From positions 310,001 through 374,000 of the forward strand of contig CAWJHV010000015.1 of assembly GCA_963842795.1 (NCBI GenBank): 64,000 nucleotides of DNA, given 5' to 3'. This document shows, in pieces, positions 52,432-60,458 of the stretch. The notes beneath the pieces were generated by a model that did not search any database, was not told the origin of the DNA, and worked only from the letters and a program-made list of their open reading frames with translations. Position 1 is the stretch's first letter, and each line of letters begins with the position of its first letter. Source of the DNA: WHSW01 sp963842795 (GTDB taxonomy: Bacteria; Actinomycetota; Thermoleophilia; Solirubrobacterales; 70-9). The position numbers and the translations under genes are program-made.

Positions 52432-54960
52432 ATGGAGGCGGCATCCGTGACCCAGGGCCTATCGAGCGCAGAGGCGGCGCGCCGCCTGGCGCGCCTCGGC
52501 GAGCCGGAGCCTCCGAACAGCCGCTCGGTGGCGAGCATCGTCACCGCCAACGTGCTGACGCTGTTCAACGCGATCATCGGCGTCTTCTTCATCCTCATCC
52601 TCTCGCTGGGGCTGTGGGCGGACGCGCTCTTCGGCCTGATCGCGATCGTCAACTCAGGTATCGGCATCCGTCAGGAGCTGAAGGCGAAGGAGACGCTCGA
52701 CCGGCTGGCGCTGCTGGTCGCGCCGCGGGCAAAGGTGATCCGCGACGGCCGCGTGGCCGAGGTGACCGCGGACGCGGTTGTCCCCGGCGACGTCGTCCGG
52801 GTCGAGCCCGGCGACCAGCTGGTCGCCGACGGGCCGCTCGTCGACACGCGCGGGCTGACCGTCGACGAGTCGCTGCTCACCGGCGAGTCGGACGGGATCC
52901 GCAAGCGGATCGGCGACCGCATGCTCTCGGGCTCGTTCGGGCTCTCGGGCTCGGGCCACTACGAGGTCGACGCGGTGCGCGAGCAGAGCTACGCGGAGAA
53001 GGTCGCCGGCGAGGCGCGCGAGTTCCGCCACGCGCTGTCGCCGCTGCAGGTCGAGGTCAACACGGTGCTCAGGGCGACGACGATCGCCCTGGTGCCGATC
53101 GCTCTGATCGTGCTCGTCTCGTTCACGATCCACGACAAGGAGTTCCGCGACGCGGCCCAGGAGGCGACGGCTGGGCTGGTGACCCTGATCCCGGAGGGCC
53201 TGGTGTTGCTGATGAGCGTCACCCTGGCGCTCGCCGCGGTCCGCCTGGCGAGGCAGAACACCCTCGTCCAGCAGATGGCGGCGACCGAAGCGCTGGCCGC
53301 GGTCGACACGATCTGCGTCGACAAGACCGGCACGCTCACCGACGGCACCCTGAAGCTGGTCGCGGTCGAGGTCCCCGATGCCGACCGCGGACCCGACGCC
53401 GAGCGCGCGCTCGGCACCTTCGCCGCCTCCGCCGGGGAGCGCAACCGGACCCTGGAGACGATCGCCGAGCGCTACCCGGCCCGCCCCGAGCAGCCGACCG
53501 CCGAGGTGCCGTTCTCCTCGCAGTGGAAGTGGAGCGGCATGACCCTGAACGGCCGCAGCTACGTGGTCGGCGCCCCCGACGTGCTCACCCGCGCCGGGGC
53601 CCTGAACCTCTCCGAGGGCATGCGCGCCCGGCTCGAGCAGCACACGCGGGCCGGACGGCGGGTGATCGCCTTCGGCGAGGTGCGCGGCGCGCTGCCGTCC
53701 GACCCGGCAACCCAGCCGCCGCCGCCGCTCGAGGCGCGAGCGCTGGTCGTACTCGAGGAGACCCTGCGCCCCGACGCCGCGGAGACGATCGCCTACATGC
53801 GCGAGCAGCAGGTCGATCTGAAGCTGATCTCCGGCGACGCGCGCGAGACCGTGACCGCAGTCGCACACGCAGTTGGCGTGCCCGCCGATGCGCACGTGAT
53901 CGAGGGCCCAGACCTGCCCACCGACAAGGGCGGGCTCGCCCAGGCGGCGCTTCGCAACACCGTCTTCTGCCGGATCACCCCGGAGCAGAAGAAGGCGCTG
54001 GTCGGGGGCCTCGCCGAGAAGGGCCGGTTCACGGCGATGATCGGTGACGGGGTCAACGACGTGCCGGCGCTGAAGCAGGCGCGGCTCGCGGTGGCGATGG
54101 GCTCCGGCAGCCAGATCACCAAGGGCGTCGCCGACATCGTCCTGCTGCGCGACCAGTTCTCGATGCTGCCGCGGGCGGTCGGCGAGGGCCGACGGATCGC
54201 CCGCAACATCCACCGGCTCGGACGCCTCTACCTGACCAAGTCCGTCTACGCCGGCTTCCTGATCCTGCTCGCGGCGATCTTCAACTTCACCTTCCCGTTC
54301 CTGCCGCGCCAGCTCACGGTGGCGGCCTTCCTGACGATCGGCATTCCCTCGTTCGTGCTCGCGATCCTGCCCAGCGAGGGACCGCTCTACCGCGGGCGGT
54401 TGCTGAAGGCGTTGGCCGCGTTCGCGTTCCCGGCCGGAATCGCGATGGGGATCGCTTCGCTGCTCTCGATCTTCTTCGTCGACACCGTCTCCGGCGGCAC
54501 CCTCGAGGAGGGCCGCACCGCGGCGACGACGACGCTGATCGTGCTCGGGCTCTGCTTCATCGTCCTGCTCGAGCGCGGCCCGGGCCGCGAGCACATCACC
54601 GTCCAGAGCTACATGCTGGCGCTGGTCGCGATCCTCGGCGCGATCTTCGCCGGCATCATCGCGATCGAGCCGGTACGCGAGTTCTTCGACCTCGTCGTCC
54701 TCTCCGGTGGCCAGTGGTTCGCTGCCCTGCTCTGCGTCGCGATCGGACTCGGGATCGCCGGCGCCGCCTGGCAGCTCCCCTACGTGCAGCGGCTCGAGCT
54801 GCCCGAGGGCGCCGAGCTGGAGCCCGACGACGGGCCCGAGCCGACGCACCGGCCGCAGACGGGCGAGTTCGAGGCGGTGGCGACGCCCGCGCCGGCGCGG
54901 GAGGACGAGAGCGAGGCGCCGACGACGGTCGCCCCAACGGAGAGAATGCGGAGATCGTGA
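52432..54960 (+). CDS. ctpE: P-type cation-transporting ATPase, CtpE-like
   Basis: 842 residues. The phosphorylation site is D297 in DKTGTLTDG. The actuator loop is LTGESDG, the hinge is MIGDGVNDVPALKQARLAVA, and PEGL lies in the core helix. The opening GLSSAEAARRLARLGEPEPP and the repeated set of C-terminal helices fit the actinobacterial CtpE group, known in mycobacteria for calcium uptake. The tail (about 800-842) is acidic and disordered. TGA at 54958-54960 overlaps the pyruvate kinase GTG. Confidence 0.92.
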   Translation: MEAASVTQGLSSAEAARRLARLGEPEPPNSRSVASIVTANVLTLFNAIIGVFFILILSLGLWADALFGLIAIVNSGIGIRQELKAKETLDRLALLVAPRAKVIRDGRVAEVTADAVVPGDVVRVEPGDQLVADGPLVDTRGLTVDESLLTGESDGIRKRIGDRMLSGSFGLSGSGHYEVDAVREQSYAEKVAGEAREFRHALSPLQVEVNTVLRATTIALVPIALIVLVSFTIHDKEFRDAAQEATAGLVTLIPEGLVLLMSVTLALAAVRLARQNTLVQQMAATEALAAVDTICVDKTGTLTDGTLKLVAVEVPDADRGPDAERALGTFAASAGERNRTLETIAERYPARPEQPTAEVPFSSQWKWSGMTLNGRSYVVGAPDVLTRAGALNLSEGMRARLEQHTRAGRRVIAFGEVRGALPSDPATQPPPPLEARALVVLEETLRPDAAETIAYMREQQVDLKLISGDARETVTAVAHAVGVPADAHVIEGPDLPTDKGGLAQAALRNTVFCRITPEQKKALVGGLAEKGRFTAMIGDGVNDVPALKQARLAVAMGSGSQITKGVADIVLLRDQFSMLPRAVGEGRRIARNIHRLGRLYLTKSVYAGFLILLAAIFNFTFPFLPRQLTVAAFLTIGIPSFVLAILPSEGPLYRGRLLKALAAFAFPAGIAMGIASLLSIFFVDTVSGGTLEEGRTAATTTLIVLGLCFIVLLERGPGREHITVQSYMLALVAILGAIFAGIIAIEPVREFFDLVVLSGGQWFAALLCVAIGLGIAGAAWQLPYVQRLELPEGAELEPDDGPEPTHRPQTGEFEAVATPAPAREDESEAPTTVAPTERMRRS

Positions 54961-56381
54961 GCAGTCACCGGCGGACAAAGATCGTGACGACGATCGGCCC
55001 CGCGACTCGCACCGTCGAGGGCATGCTCGAGCTGATCGAGGCCGGCGCCGACGTCTTCCGGCTCAACTTCTCCCACGGGACCCGCGACGATCACACGGAG
55101 AACGTGGCGATGGCGCGCGAGGCCGCGGAGCGGAGCGGCAAGCAGGTCGGCATCCTCGGCGACCTGCCGGGCCCGAAGCTGCGGATCGGCGACGTCGACG
55201 ACGGGATCGTCGGCCTGCGGCCGGGGAGCGAGATCGTGCTCACGACCGAGGACATCGTCGGCAGCAACGAGAAGCTCTCGGTCTCCTTCGACGGACTCCC
55301 GGAGGCCGTGACCAAGGACGGGCTCGTCTACCTCGCCGACGGGCGCATCCGCCTGCGGGTGCTGGAGGCGGGCGACGACGAGGTCCGCTGCACGGTCGAG
55401 GTCGGGGGCCGCGTCTCCTCCCATCAAGGGCTCAACCTCCCGGGCGCCGAGGTCGGCCTGCCCGCCGCCGGGCGCGAGGATCTCGCCTGGGTCGATTTCG
55501 CGGTCGAGCAGGGGATCGACCTGCTCGCGGTCTCCTTCGTGCGCCGGGCCGAGGACCTGGCCCCGGTCGAGCGCCGGGTGCGCACCGGCGGCTCGGACAT
55601 CCCGGTGATCGCCAAGATCGAGAAGCCGCAGGCGGCGGAACGCGCCGAGGAGATCGTGAAGGCGGTCAAGGCCGGGATCATGGTCGCCCGCGGCGACCTC
55701 GGGATCGAGCTCCCGATCGAGCAGGTCCCCGGGGTGCAGCGCAACCTGCTGGCGCTTGCCGGCCGCTACTCGATCCCCTCGATCACGGCGACCCAGATGC
55801 TCGCCTCGATGGTCGCCTCCCCGCGTCCGACGCGGGCCGAGGTCTCCGACGTCGCAAACGCGATCTTCCAGGGCACCGACGCCGTGATGCTCTCCGAGGA
55901 AACCGCGGTTGGCGAGTACCCGGTCGAGGCCGTGCGGGTGATGGACAGGGTCGCGCGCGCGACCGAGCCCGAGCTCCCCTACGGCGACTGGGTCTTCAAC
56001 CGGGTCGAATCCGACGACAGCGACGTCGCCAGCTCGGTCGCCCGGGCCGCGGTCGGCGCGACCTACACCCTGGGACTCGCGGCGATCATCGTCCCCACGC
56101 GCAGCGGACGCACCGCGCGCCTGGTGTCCGCGCATCGCCCGCGAACGCCGGTGCTCGCGATCTCGCCGCGGCTCGAGACCGTCCGCCGGCTCAACCTCCT
56201 GTTCGGGGTCCAGTGCGAGATCGCCGAGGACTGGACCGGGCTCACCGCCCTGCTCGAGGACTGCGCCCGGCTGGCGAAGTCGACTGGGATCGCACGGTCG
56301 GGCGACCTGATCGCGATCACCGCGGGCCTTCCCCAGCAGCAACTGGGCACGAACCTGTTCGAGATCCACCGGGTCCCCTGA
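54957..56381 (+). CDS. pyk: Pyruvate kinase
   Basis: 474 residues; last step of glycolysis, PEP + ADP to pyruvate + ATP. Seen: RTKIVTTIGPATRTVEGM, FRLNFSHGTRDDH, the active-site signature IAKIEKPQAAERAEEI, MVARGDLGIELP and SITATQMLASM. The C-terminal allosteric domain is at about 345-470. GTG 54957 overlaps the ctpE stop (GTGA). Length is normal. Confidence 0.94.
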   Translation: MSSHRRTKIVTTIGPATRTVEGMLELIEAGADVFRLNFSHGTRDDHTENVAMAREAAERSGKQVGILGDLPGPKLRIGDVDDGIVGLRPGSEIVLTTEDIVGSNEKLSVSFDGLPEAVTKDGLVYLADGRIRLRVLEAGDDEVRCTVEVGGRVSSHQGLNLPGAEVGLPAAGREDLAWVDFAVEQGIDLLAVSFVRRAEDLAPVERRVRTGGSDIPVIAKIEKPQAAERAEEIVKAVKAGIMVARGDLGIELPIEQVPGVQRNLLALAGRYSIPSITATQMLASMVASPRPTRAEVSDVANAIFQGTDAVMLSEETAVGEYPVEAVRVMDRVARATEPELPYGDWVFNRVESDDSDVASSVARAAVGATYTLGLAAIIVPTRSGRTARLVSAHRPRTPVLAISPRLETVRRLNLLFGVQCEIAEDWTGLTALLEDCARLAKSTGIARSGDLIAITAGLPQQQLGTNLFEIHRVP

Positions 56382-56794
56382 TCTCCCGCGCCCGGGGCAA
56401 CATCGCGCGCCTCGCGGCGCCGCTCGCGCTGATGGCGCTGATCTTCTACCTCTCCGCGCAGCGGAGCGTCGGCCCCGAGCTGCCGGCGTTCACGCGGGTG
56501 ATCGCGCACTTCAGCGAGTACGCGGTCCTGGCGGCGCTCTGGGCATGGGCGCTCGACCCGTGGCTGGAGCGACGGGCGATCGCGGCTGCCGCGGCGCTCA
56601 GCGTCCTGTGGGCGATCAGCGACGAGATCCACCAGAGCTACGTCCCCGGCCGCGACTCCGACCCGGTCGACGTGCTGATCGACTGCTTCGGGATCGCGTT
56701 CGGGCTCTGGCTCAGCGTCCGCCTTCGGGCTCCGAGCCGCTGGCGAGGCCGAAGTCGCCGAACGGCTCGTCGCGCTCCCGGACCGCCTCCTTGA
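56378..56794 (+). CDS. VanZ-family membrane protein, probable CTG start
   Basis: 138 residues. Three to four membrane segments include LAAPLALMALIFYLSAQRSV and FSEYAVLAALWAWAL, then the family motif SDEIHQSYVPGRDSDPVDVLID. CTG at 56378 overlaps the pyk stop (CTGA). The next in-frame ATG (56432) would cut the first membrane segment in half. The last 30 residues are basic and overlap the convergent enoyl-CoA hydratase by 83 bases. VanZ domains relate to teicoplanin resistance in enterococci, but most family members have no known role. Confidence 0.8.
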   Translation: MISRARGNIARLAAPLALMALIFYLSAQRSVGPELPAFTRVIAHFSEYAVLAALWAWALDPWLERRAIAAAAALSVLWAISDEIHQSYVPGRDSDPVDVLIDCFGIAFGLWLSVRLRAPSRWRGRSRRTARRAPGPPP

Positions 56795-57638
56795 AGCCCC
56801 CCTCCGCCGCCCGGCGGACGAAGTCGAAGCCCTCGGGGGTATGGCGGGCGATCCCGTCGAAGAACGTCCCCAGCGCCTGGGTCGCCGCCAGCCCCTGGGC
56901 GTAGAGCCCCTGGTTGACGAGCAGCTTGTGCATCACCAGCTGGTTGACCGGGATCCGCGCGACCCGCTCGAGCAGCGACTCGAACGCCTCGTCGAGCTCG
57001 GCGGCCGGCGCCCAGTCGGTCGCCAGGCCCCAGGCGACCGCCTCCCGGCCCGAGATCGAGTCGCCGGTGAGCAGCAGTCGCTTCGCTCGGGTCGGGCCGA
57101 GCTTGTACGCCCACAGGGCGGTCGTCGGCACGCCCCAGACGCGCGCAGGCGGATAGCCGATCTTGGCGTCGTCGGCGACTACGAGCAGGTCCGAGCAGAG
57201 CGCCATGTCGGTGCCGCCGGCGACGCAGTAGCCGTGCACCTTGCAGACCACCGGCTTCTCGGAGTGAAAGAGGCTCATGAACCCGCGCACGTTGCGCGAC
57301 ATCATCTGGAAGTCGACGACGGGGTCCCAGGTGGACGAGGGGTCGTGGTTCGCGGCGACGACCGATGGATCCAGTGGCGAGCCCTCGGGGGCGTCGGCGC
57401 CGAATCCCGCCTCGCCCATGCGCTCGGCCGAAGCAACCAGGTCATAGCCCCCGCAGAAGCCCGTGCCGTTGCCAGCCAGCGCGATCACGTGCACCTCGGG
57501 GTCGAGGTTGGCGCGCTCGACGCAATCGGCGAGCTCGCGCGGCATTTCGAGCGTGATTCCGTTGCCGCGCTCGGGCCGGTCGAGCGTGATCCGGGCCACC
57601 CGGCCGTCGCGCTCGTAGGTGACGGTCTCGAGATCCAT
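56712..57638 (-). CDS. Enoyl-CoA hydratase/isomerase family (crotonase)
   Basis: 308 residues. VARITLDRPERGNGITLEMP opens the crotonase fold. The first oxyanion-hole region is ALAGNGTGFCGGYDLVA. The second is VHGYCVAGGTDMALCSDLLV. The region between them is longer than in classic enoyl-CoA hydratases, with a mostly polar insertion (DAPEGSPLDPSVVAANHDPS). The first catalytic Glu of the classic enzyme is not obvious, so hydratase activity is uncertain. ATG 57638 starts the fold. Confidence 0.87.
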   Translation of the reverse strand: MDLETVTYERDGRVARITLDRPERGNGITLEMPRELADCVERANLDPEVHVIALAGNGTGFCGGYDLVASAERMGEAGFGADAPEGSPLDPSVVAANHDPSSTWDPVVDFQMMSRNVRGFMSLFHSEKPVVCKVHGYCVAGGTDMALCSDLLVVADDAKIGYPPARVWGVPTTALWAYKLGPTRAKRLLLTGDSISGREAVAWGLATDWAPAAELDEAFESLLERVARIPVNQLVMHKLLVNQGLYAQGLAATQALGTFFDGIARHTPEGFDFVRRAAEGGFKEAVRERDEPFGDFGLASGSEPEGGR

Positions 57639-58139
57639 GGACCGGGACGCTATCGAGGGGCGGGCGATCCGCGGCTCTCGATCGGCGACGCCGCGGCCTC
57701 CCACTAGATGACCTGAGTCTCAATCCGCGAGCGCCCGGGGGCGCACGGGACCGAGCTGGGCGTGGCCGGCGGGCGAAGGCCATGCCGGTGGGCATGGGCG
57801 AGTCCCGACGGGCGCGAGCCAGCGACGGTATCCGTGCGTCATCCGGGTGGGCGGGGATTGGGATTCATTCATCTAGACTGGGTGGGAGTTCGCCGGGTTC
57901 TTTTCGCCTCCCTCTGCCCCTCGAGCCGTCTTTTCCTCCACAGGGACGCGAGAGAGCGACGTATAACGATGATCGATCCGGGCCAGGTCCAGCTTCCGCC
58001 CCCCAAGTCGCCGAATCCTGAAGCGGGGCCGGTGTCGCGCCACTCGCAGCTATACGGTCGGCCCGCGGTCGTGCCGGGTTCCTCCGGCCGCCGCGCCCGG
58101 TTGCGCCACCCTTCGCGCGGGGCGCCCCGCAAGTAACCC
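57639..58139. other. 500-base gap between enoyl-CoA hydratase and HTH genes
   Basis: It contains a copy of the third repeat family (57731-57780) and a CATGCC-GGT-GGGCATG hairpin just after it (57781-57796). A possible plus-strand small ORF at 57969-58136 (55 residues, MIDPGQVQLPPPKSPNPEAG at its start) has a TATAAC just before its ATG but no ribosome-binding site; I do not trust it as a gene. Nothing else stands out. Confidence 0.4.
57731..57780. repeat. Third repeat family, copy 1
   Basis: This 50-base stretch matches 63791-63840 at 41 positions without gaps, including an unbroken GCGCACGGGACCGAGC. Both copies lie about 60-95 bases upstream of a minus-strand gene start, which suggests a common role in or near 5' leaders, though two copies cannot prove it. 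Confidence 0.55.
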
Positions 58140-58448
58140 TCAGCGGCCTCCGTCGACGCGCGAGATCAACTCGCGCAGCGTACTCAGCTCCTCCTCGAGC
58201 GCCGCTCGTCCCGCGCGGGTCGCGGAGATCCAGGTGCGCGAACGCCTGCCCTCGAAGCCCTTCTCGACCCGCACCAGGCCGGCCTCCTCGAGCACCTGTA
58301 CGTGGCGAGAGAGGTTGCCGTCGGAGAGGTCGAGAGCGTCTCGGATAAAGGTGAAGTCGGCGCGCTTGGCCTCCTCGAGCACGGCGAGGATCCCCAGCCG
58401 GACCCGCTGGTGCACGGTGTCGTCGAGCCGCAGGGCGGGATGACTCAC
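58140..58448 (-). CDS. Winged-helix regulator (transcriptional regulator, HTH_27/MarR-like)
   Basis: 102 residues: RLDDTVHQRVRLGILAVLEE, FTFIRDALDLSDGNLSRHVQ (helix-turn-helix), VLEEAGLVRVEKGFEGRRSR (wing). Such small regulators usually repress their own operon. GTG 58448 overlaps the stop of the upstream membrane protein (GTGA), so the two are co-translated. The likely operators are the inverted repeats at 59030-59078. Confidence 0.87.
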   Translation of the reverse strand: MSHPALRLDDTVHQRVRLGILAVLEEAKRADFTFIRDALDLSDGNLSRHVQVLEEAGLVRVEKGFEGRRSRTWISATRAGRAALEEELSTLRELISRVDGGR

Positions 58449-59005
58449 GCGGCGGAATCGCTCCGGCCGGCGCGTGCAACCAGGCCGGCGGCGACGAACA
58501 CCGCTCCCAAGCCGGCCGCGGCCCAGGTGTCCGCGTGCGCCGGGCTCACCACCATCAGCCCGACGGCGAGCGCGACGATCGCCCCGCCGGTTGCCAACAA
58601 CAGTTTGCTGCGGTCGAAGACCCCTATTGCCAGCAGCCCCGCCCCGATCGGAACCAACGTTCCCGCCTGAGAGATGACTCCGTCGCCGGTGTAGCCGACC
58701 AGGATCGCTCCGCCCAGAATGAGGGCCATCACGACCGCGTAGAAGTACTCGTGGCGATCGAAGACACCGCTCCGAACCTCGATCCGGCGGAACCCGAGCC
58801 AGGTGACGAACAGCGCCAGCGGCCCGGCGATCAGCCAGTAGCTGCCGAGCAGGTGGCCGTCGTCGATGCGGGTGAACGGAACGCTCAGCAGGGACGCAAC
58901 CCCGAACACCAGGAACCCGATCCACCCACGGTCAAGCGACGCCCAGGTCCGCTCGCGCGCTCGCTCCACCACCCGGAGCGTCTCGGCCGCCTCTGCTCGT
59001 GACAT
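58445..59005 (-). CDS. Membrane protein co-translated with HTH regulator
   Basis: 186 residues with about five to six membrane segments (for example WIGFLVFGVASLLSVPF and HEYFYAVVMALILGGAILVG). It starts SRAEAAETLRVVERARERTW, an amphipathic helix typical of small actinobacterial membrane proteins paired with such regulators. ATG 59005 was chosen because GGAGGAGG lies six bases upstream. Its role is unknown; it may be a sensor or the regulated target. Confidence 0.75.
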   Translation of the reverse strand: MSRAEAAETLRVVERARERTWASLDRGWIGFLVFGVASLLSVPFTRIDDGHLLGSYWLIAGPLALFVTWLGFRRIEVRSGVFDRHEYFYAVVMALILGGAILVGYTGDGVISQAGTLVPIGAGLLAIGVFDRSKLLLATGGAIVALAVGLMVVSPAHADTWAAAGLGAVFVAAGLVARAGRSDSAA

Positions 59006-59029
59006 CGAAGCCTCCTCCACCGTCAAGTA

Positions 59030-59078
59030 CTTTGCATCGCAAAGCTACTGTAGCGCAAACTACTTTGCTTTGCAAAGT
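59030..59078. promoter_or_regulatory. Paired operators upstream of the HTH/membrane operon
   Basis: CTTTGC-ATC-GCAAAG (59030-59044) and ACTTTGC-TTT-GCAAAGT (59062-59078) are perfect inverted repeats sharing the half-site CTTTGC. Their centres are 33 bases apart, about three DNA turns. They lie 25-73 bases before the start at 59005. Their AT content stands out against the surroundings. The regulator at 58140-58448 is the likely binder. Confidence 0.75.
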
Positions 59079-59129
59079 CGCGGCCCGATCACTTCGGCTC
59101 GTCTCCCACGTGCGCCGACCCGGTCTCCG

Positions 59130-60458
59130 TCAGGAAAGCCGGACCCGGATCCCGAAGAAGTCGAGCATGTGGGGCAGCGACCTGGTCGGGTCGAGCGACG
59201 GCGAGGCGAGCTCGACCGCGCTCGAGCGCAGCACCGTCGCCAGCACTGCCTTGCCGAGCAGCAGCGCCAGCGCCGACCCTGGACATCCCTGCGGCCCGCG
59301 ACTGAAGTGGTTGAACGACCAGTCGCCGGCGGCCTCGCCGCTTACCCAGCGCTCGGGGGAGAAGTGGTCGGCCCACGGGTGGCGGTCGCGGTCGCGATGC
59401 AGGAACGTGTTCGGGATCAGCACCTGGGTCCCGGCCGGGACCACGGCCCCGCCCCACTCCGTGTCCGCCAGCGTCTCGCGCGAGAGCATCGTCGTCGTCG
59501 GCCACAGGCGCATCGCCTCCTCCAGACAGCCCTCGAGATACGCGAGCGCGAGCACCCGCTCGGCATCGAGACCGTCGGCCTCGCCGAGCTCCGTCAGCAC
59601 CCGCGAACGCGGGCCCGGATGGGCGGCGATCGCCGCCAGCGCGCGGAAGGCGTTGATCGCCAGGGTGTCGCCGGTGGCGAACATCCAGTGCGGGATCTGG
59701 CCCACGGGCTTGGTCTCCGCATCCGCCGGGGCATCGGCGAAGCGGCTCACGAGGCTTCCCGGCTCCGCCGCGCGGACGTACTCGCCGATCCGCGCGATCA
59801 TCCCGGGATAGCGGGGCGAGGTCTTCCCCGGCATCCCGTTCGCCTCCGACATCATCTCGGCGAGCGTCGCGGAGAGCTCGGAGTCGCCGGCGCCCGCGTC
59901 GCCGAGCACGACCCTGCGGGTGATCCTGCGAAAGGCGTCGTTCCACTCGTCCCAGCCGAGCTCGCCGCGCTCGCCGTCGCGGGCGGCGATCACGAGCCGC
60001 TCGGTCTCCTCGCCGGCGACGGCGACGAAGCGGTCGCCGAGCCCATGGAGCGGACGGCCGGTCTCGAGCACGGCCTCGTTGAACTCGCGCCGCCGGCGCC
60101 AGCTCTCGCCGCGCGAGATCGTCAGCGCGTCGGGCTGGAAGGCGACCATGCCGTCGCGCTTCGGCGGTGGGTCCGCGGCGAACGGGTCGGGCGATCCCTG
60201 CAGCGCCCGGTGGACGTCGGCGGGGGCCAGCAGCAGCAGCGCCGGTTCGCGGATCACCCGCACCCGGACGGGGCCGCCCGAGTGGCCCCGGCGCATGCCG
60301 CGGATCAGCCCCACAGCCTGCCCGTCGACGTTGGCCAGCGTCGCGGCGGCGACCGCCTTGCGCCGGCGGCGGAAGACACCCTGCAGGGCATTCGGGACGA
60401 TGACCAGCGAGTTGAAGCGCGCGTTCTCGAGCAGGGACGCGCTCGGCAGCCCACTCAC
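59130..60458 (-). CDS. Cytochrome P450 downstream of the haem dioxygenase
   Basis: 442 residues from GTG 60458. The I-helix has ATGDT (261-265), the K-helix ExxR is E314-A-M-R317, and the haem loop is FSRGPQGCPG with C392 as ligand. The N-terminus has no obvious membrane anchor. It overlaps the dioxygenase stop by four bases (GTGA), so the two are co-translated. Substrate unknown; the pairing suggests that it acts on the oxidised fatty acid made by the dioxygenase. Confidence 0.9.
   Translation of the reverse strand: MSGLPSASLLENARFNSLVIVPNALQGVFRRRRKAVAAATLANVDGQAVGLIRGMRRGHSGGPVRVRVIREPALLLLAPADVHRALQGSPDPFAADPPPKRDGMVAFQPDALTISRGESWRRRREFNEAVLETGRPLHGLGDRFVAVAGEETERLVIAARDGERGELGWDEWNDAFRRITRRVVLGDAGAGDSELSATLAEMMSEANGMPGKTSPRYPGMIARIGEYVRAAEPGSLVSRFADAPADAETKPVGQIPHWMFATGDTLAINAFRALAAIAAHPGPRSRVLTELGEADGLDAERVLALAYLEGCLEEAMRLWPTTTMLSRETLADTEWGGAVVPAGTQVLIPNTFLHRDRDRHPWADHFSPERWVSGEAAGDWSFNHFSRGPQGCPGSALALLLGKAVLATVLRSSAVELASPSLDPTRSLPHMLDFFGIRVRLS

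Noticed and set aside
52654..54978. 774-codon minus-strand open frame opposite the P-type ATPase
   Set aside because: Shadow of a clearly conserved gene; no motif or ribosome-binding site.
57969..58136. Possible 55-residue small protein
   Set aside because: TATAAC lies directly before the ATG instead of a ribosome-binding site, and the composition is that of random GC-rich DNA; kept only as a note in the gap entry.
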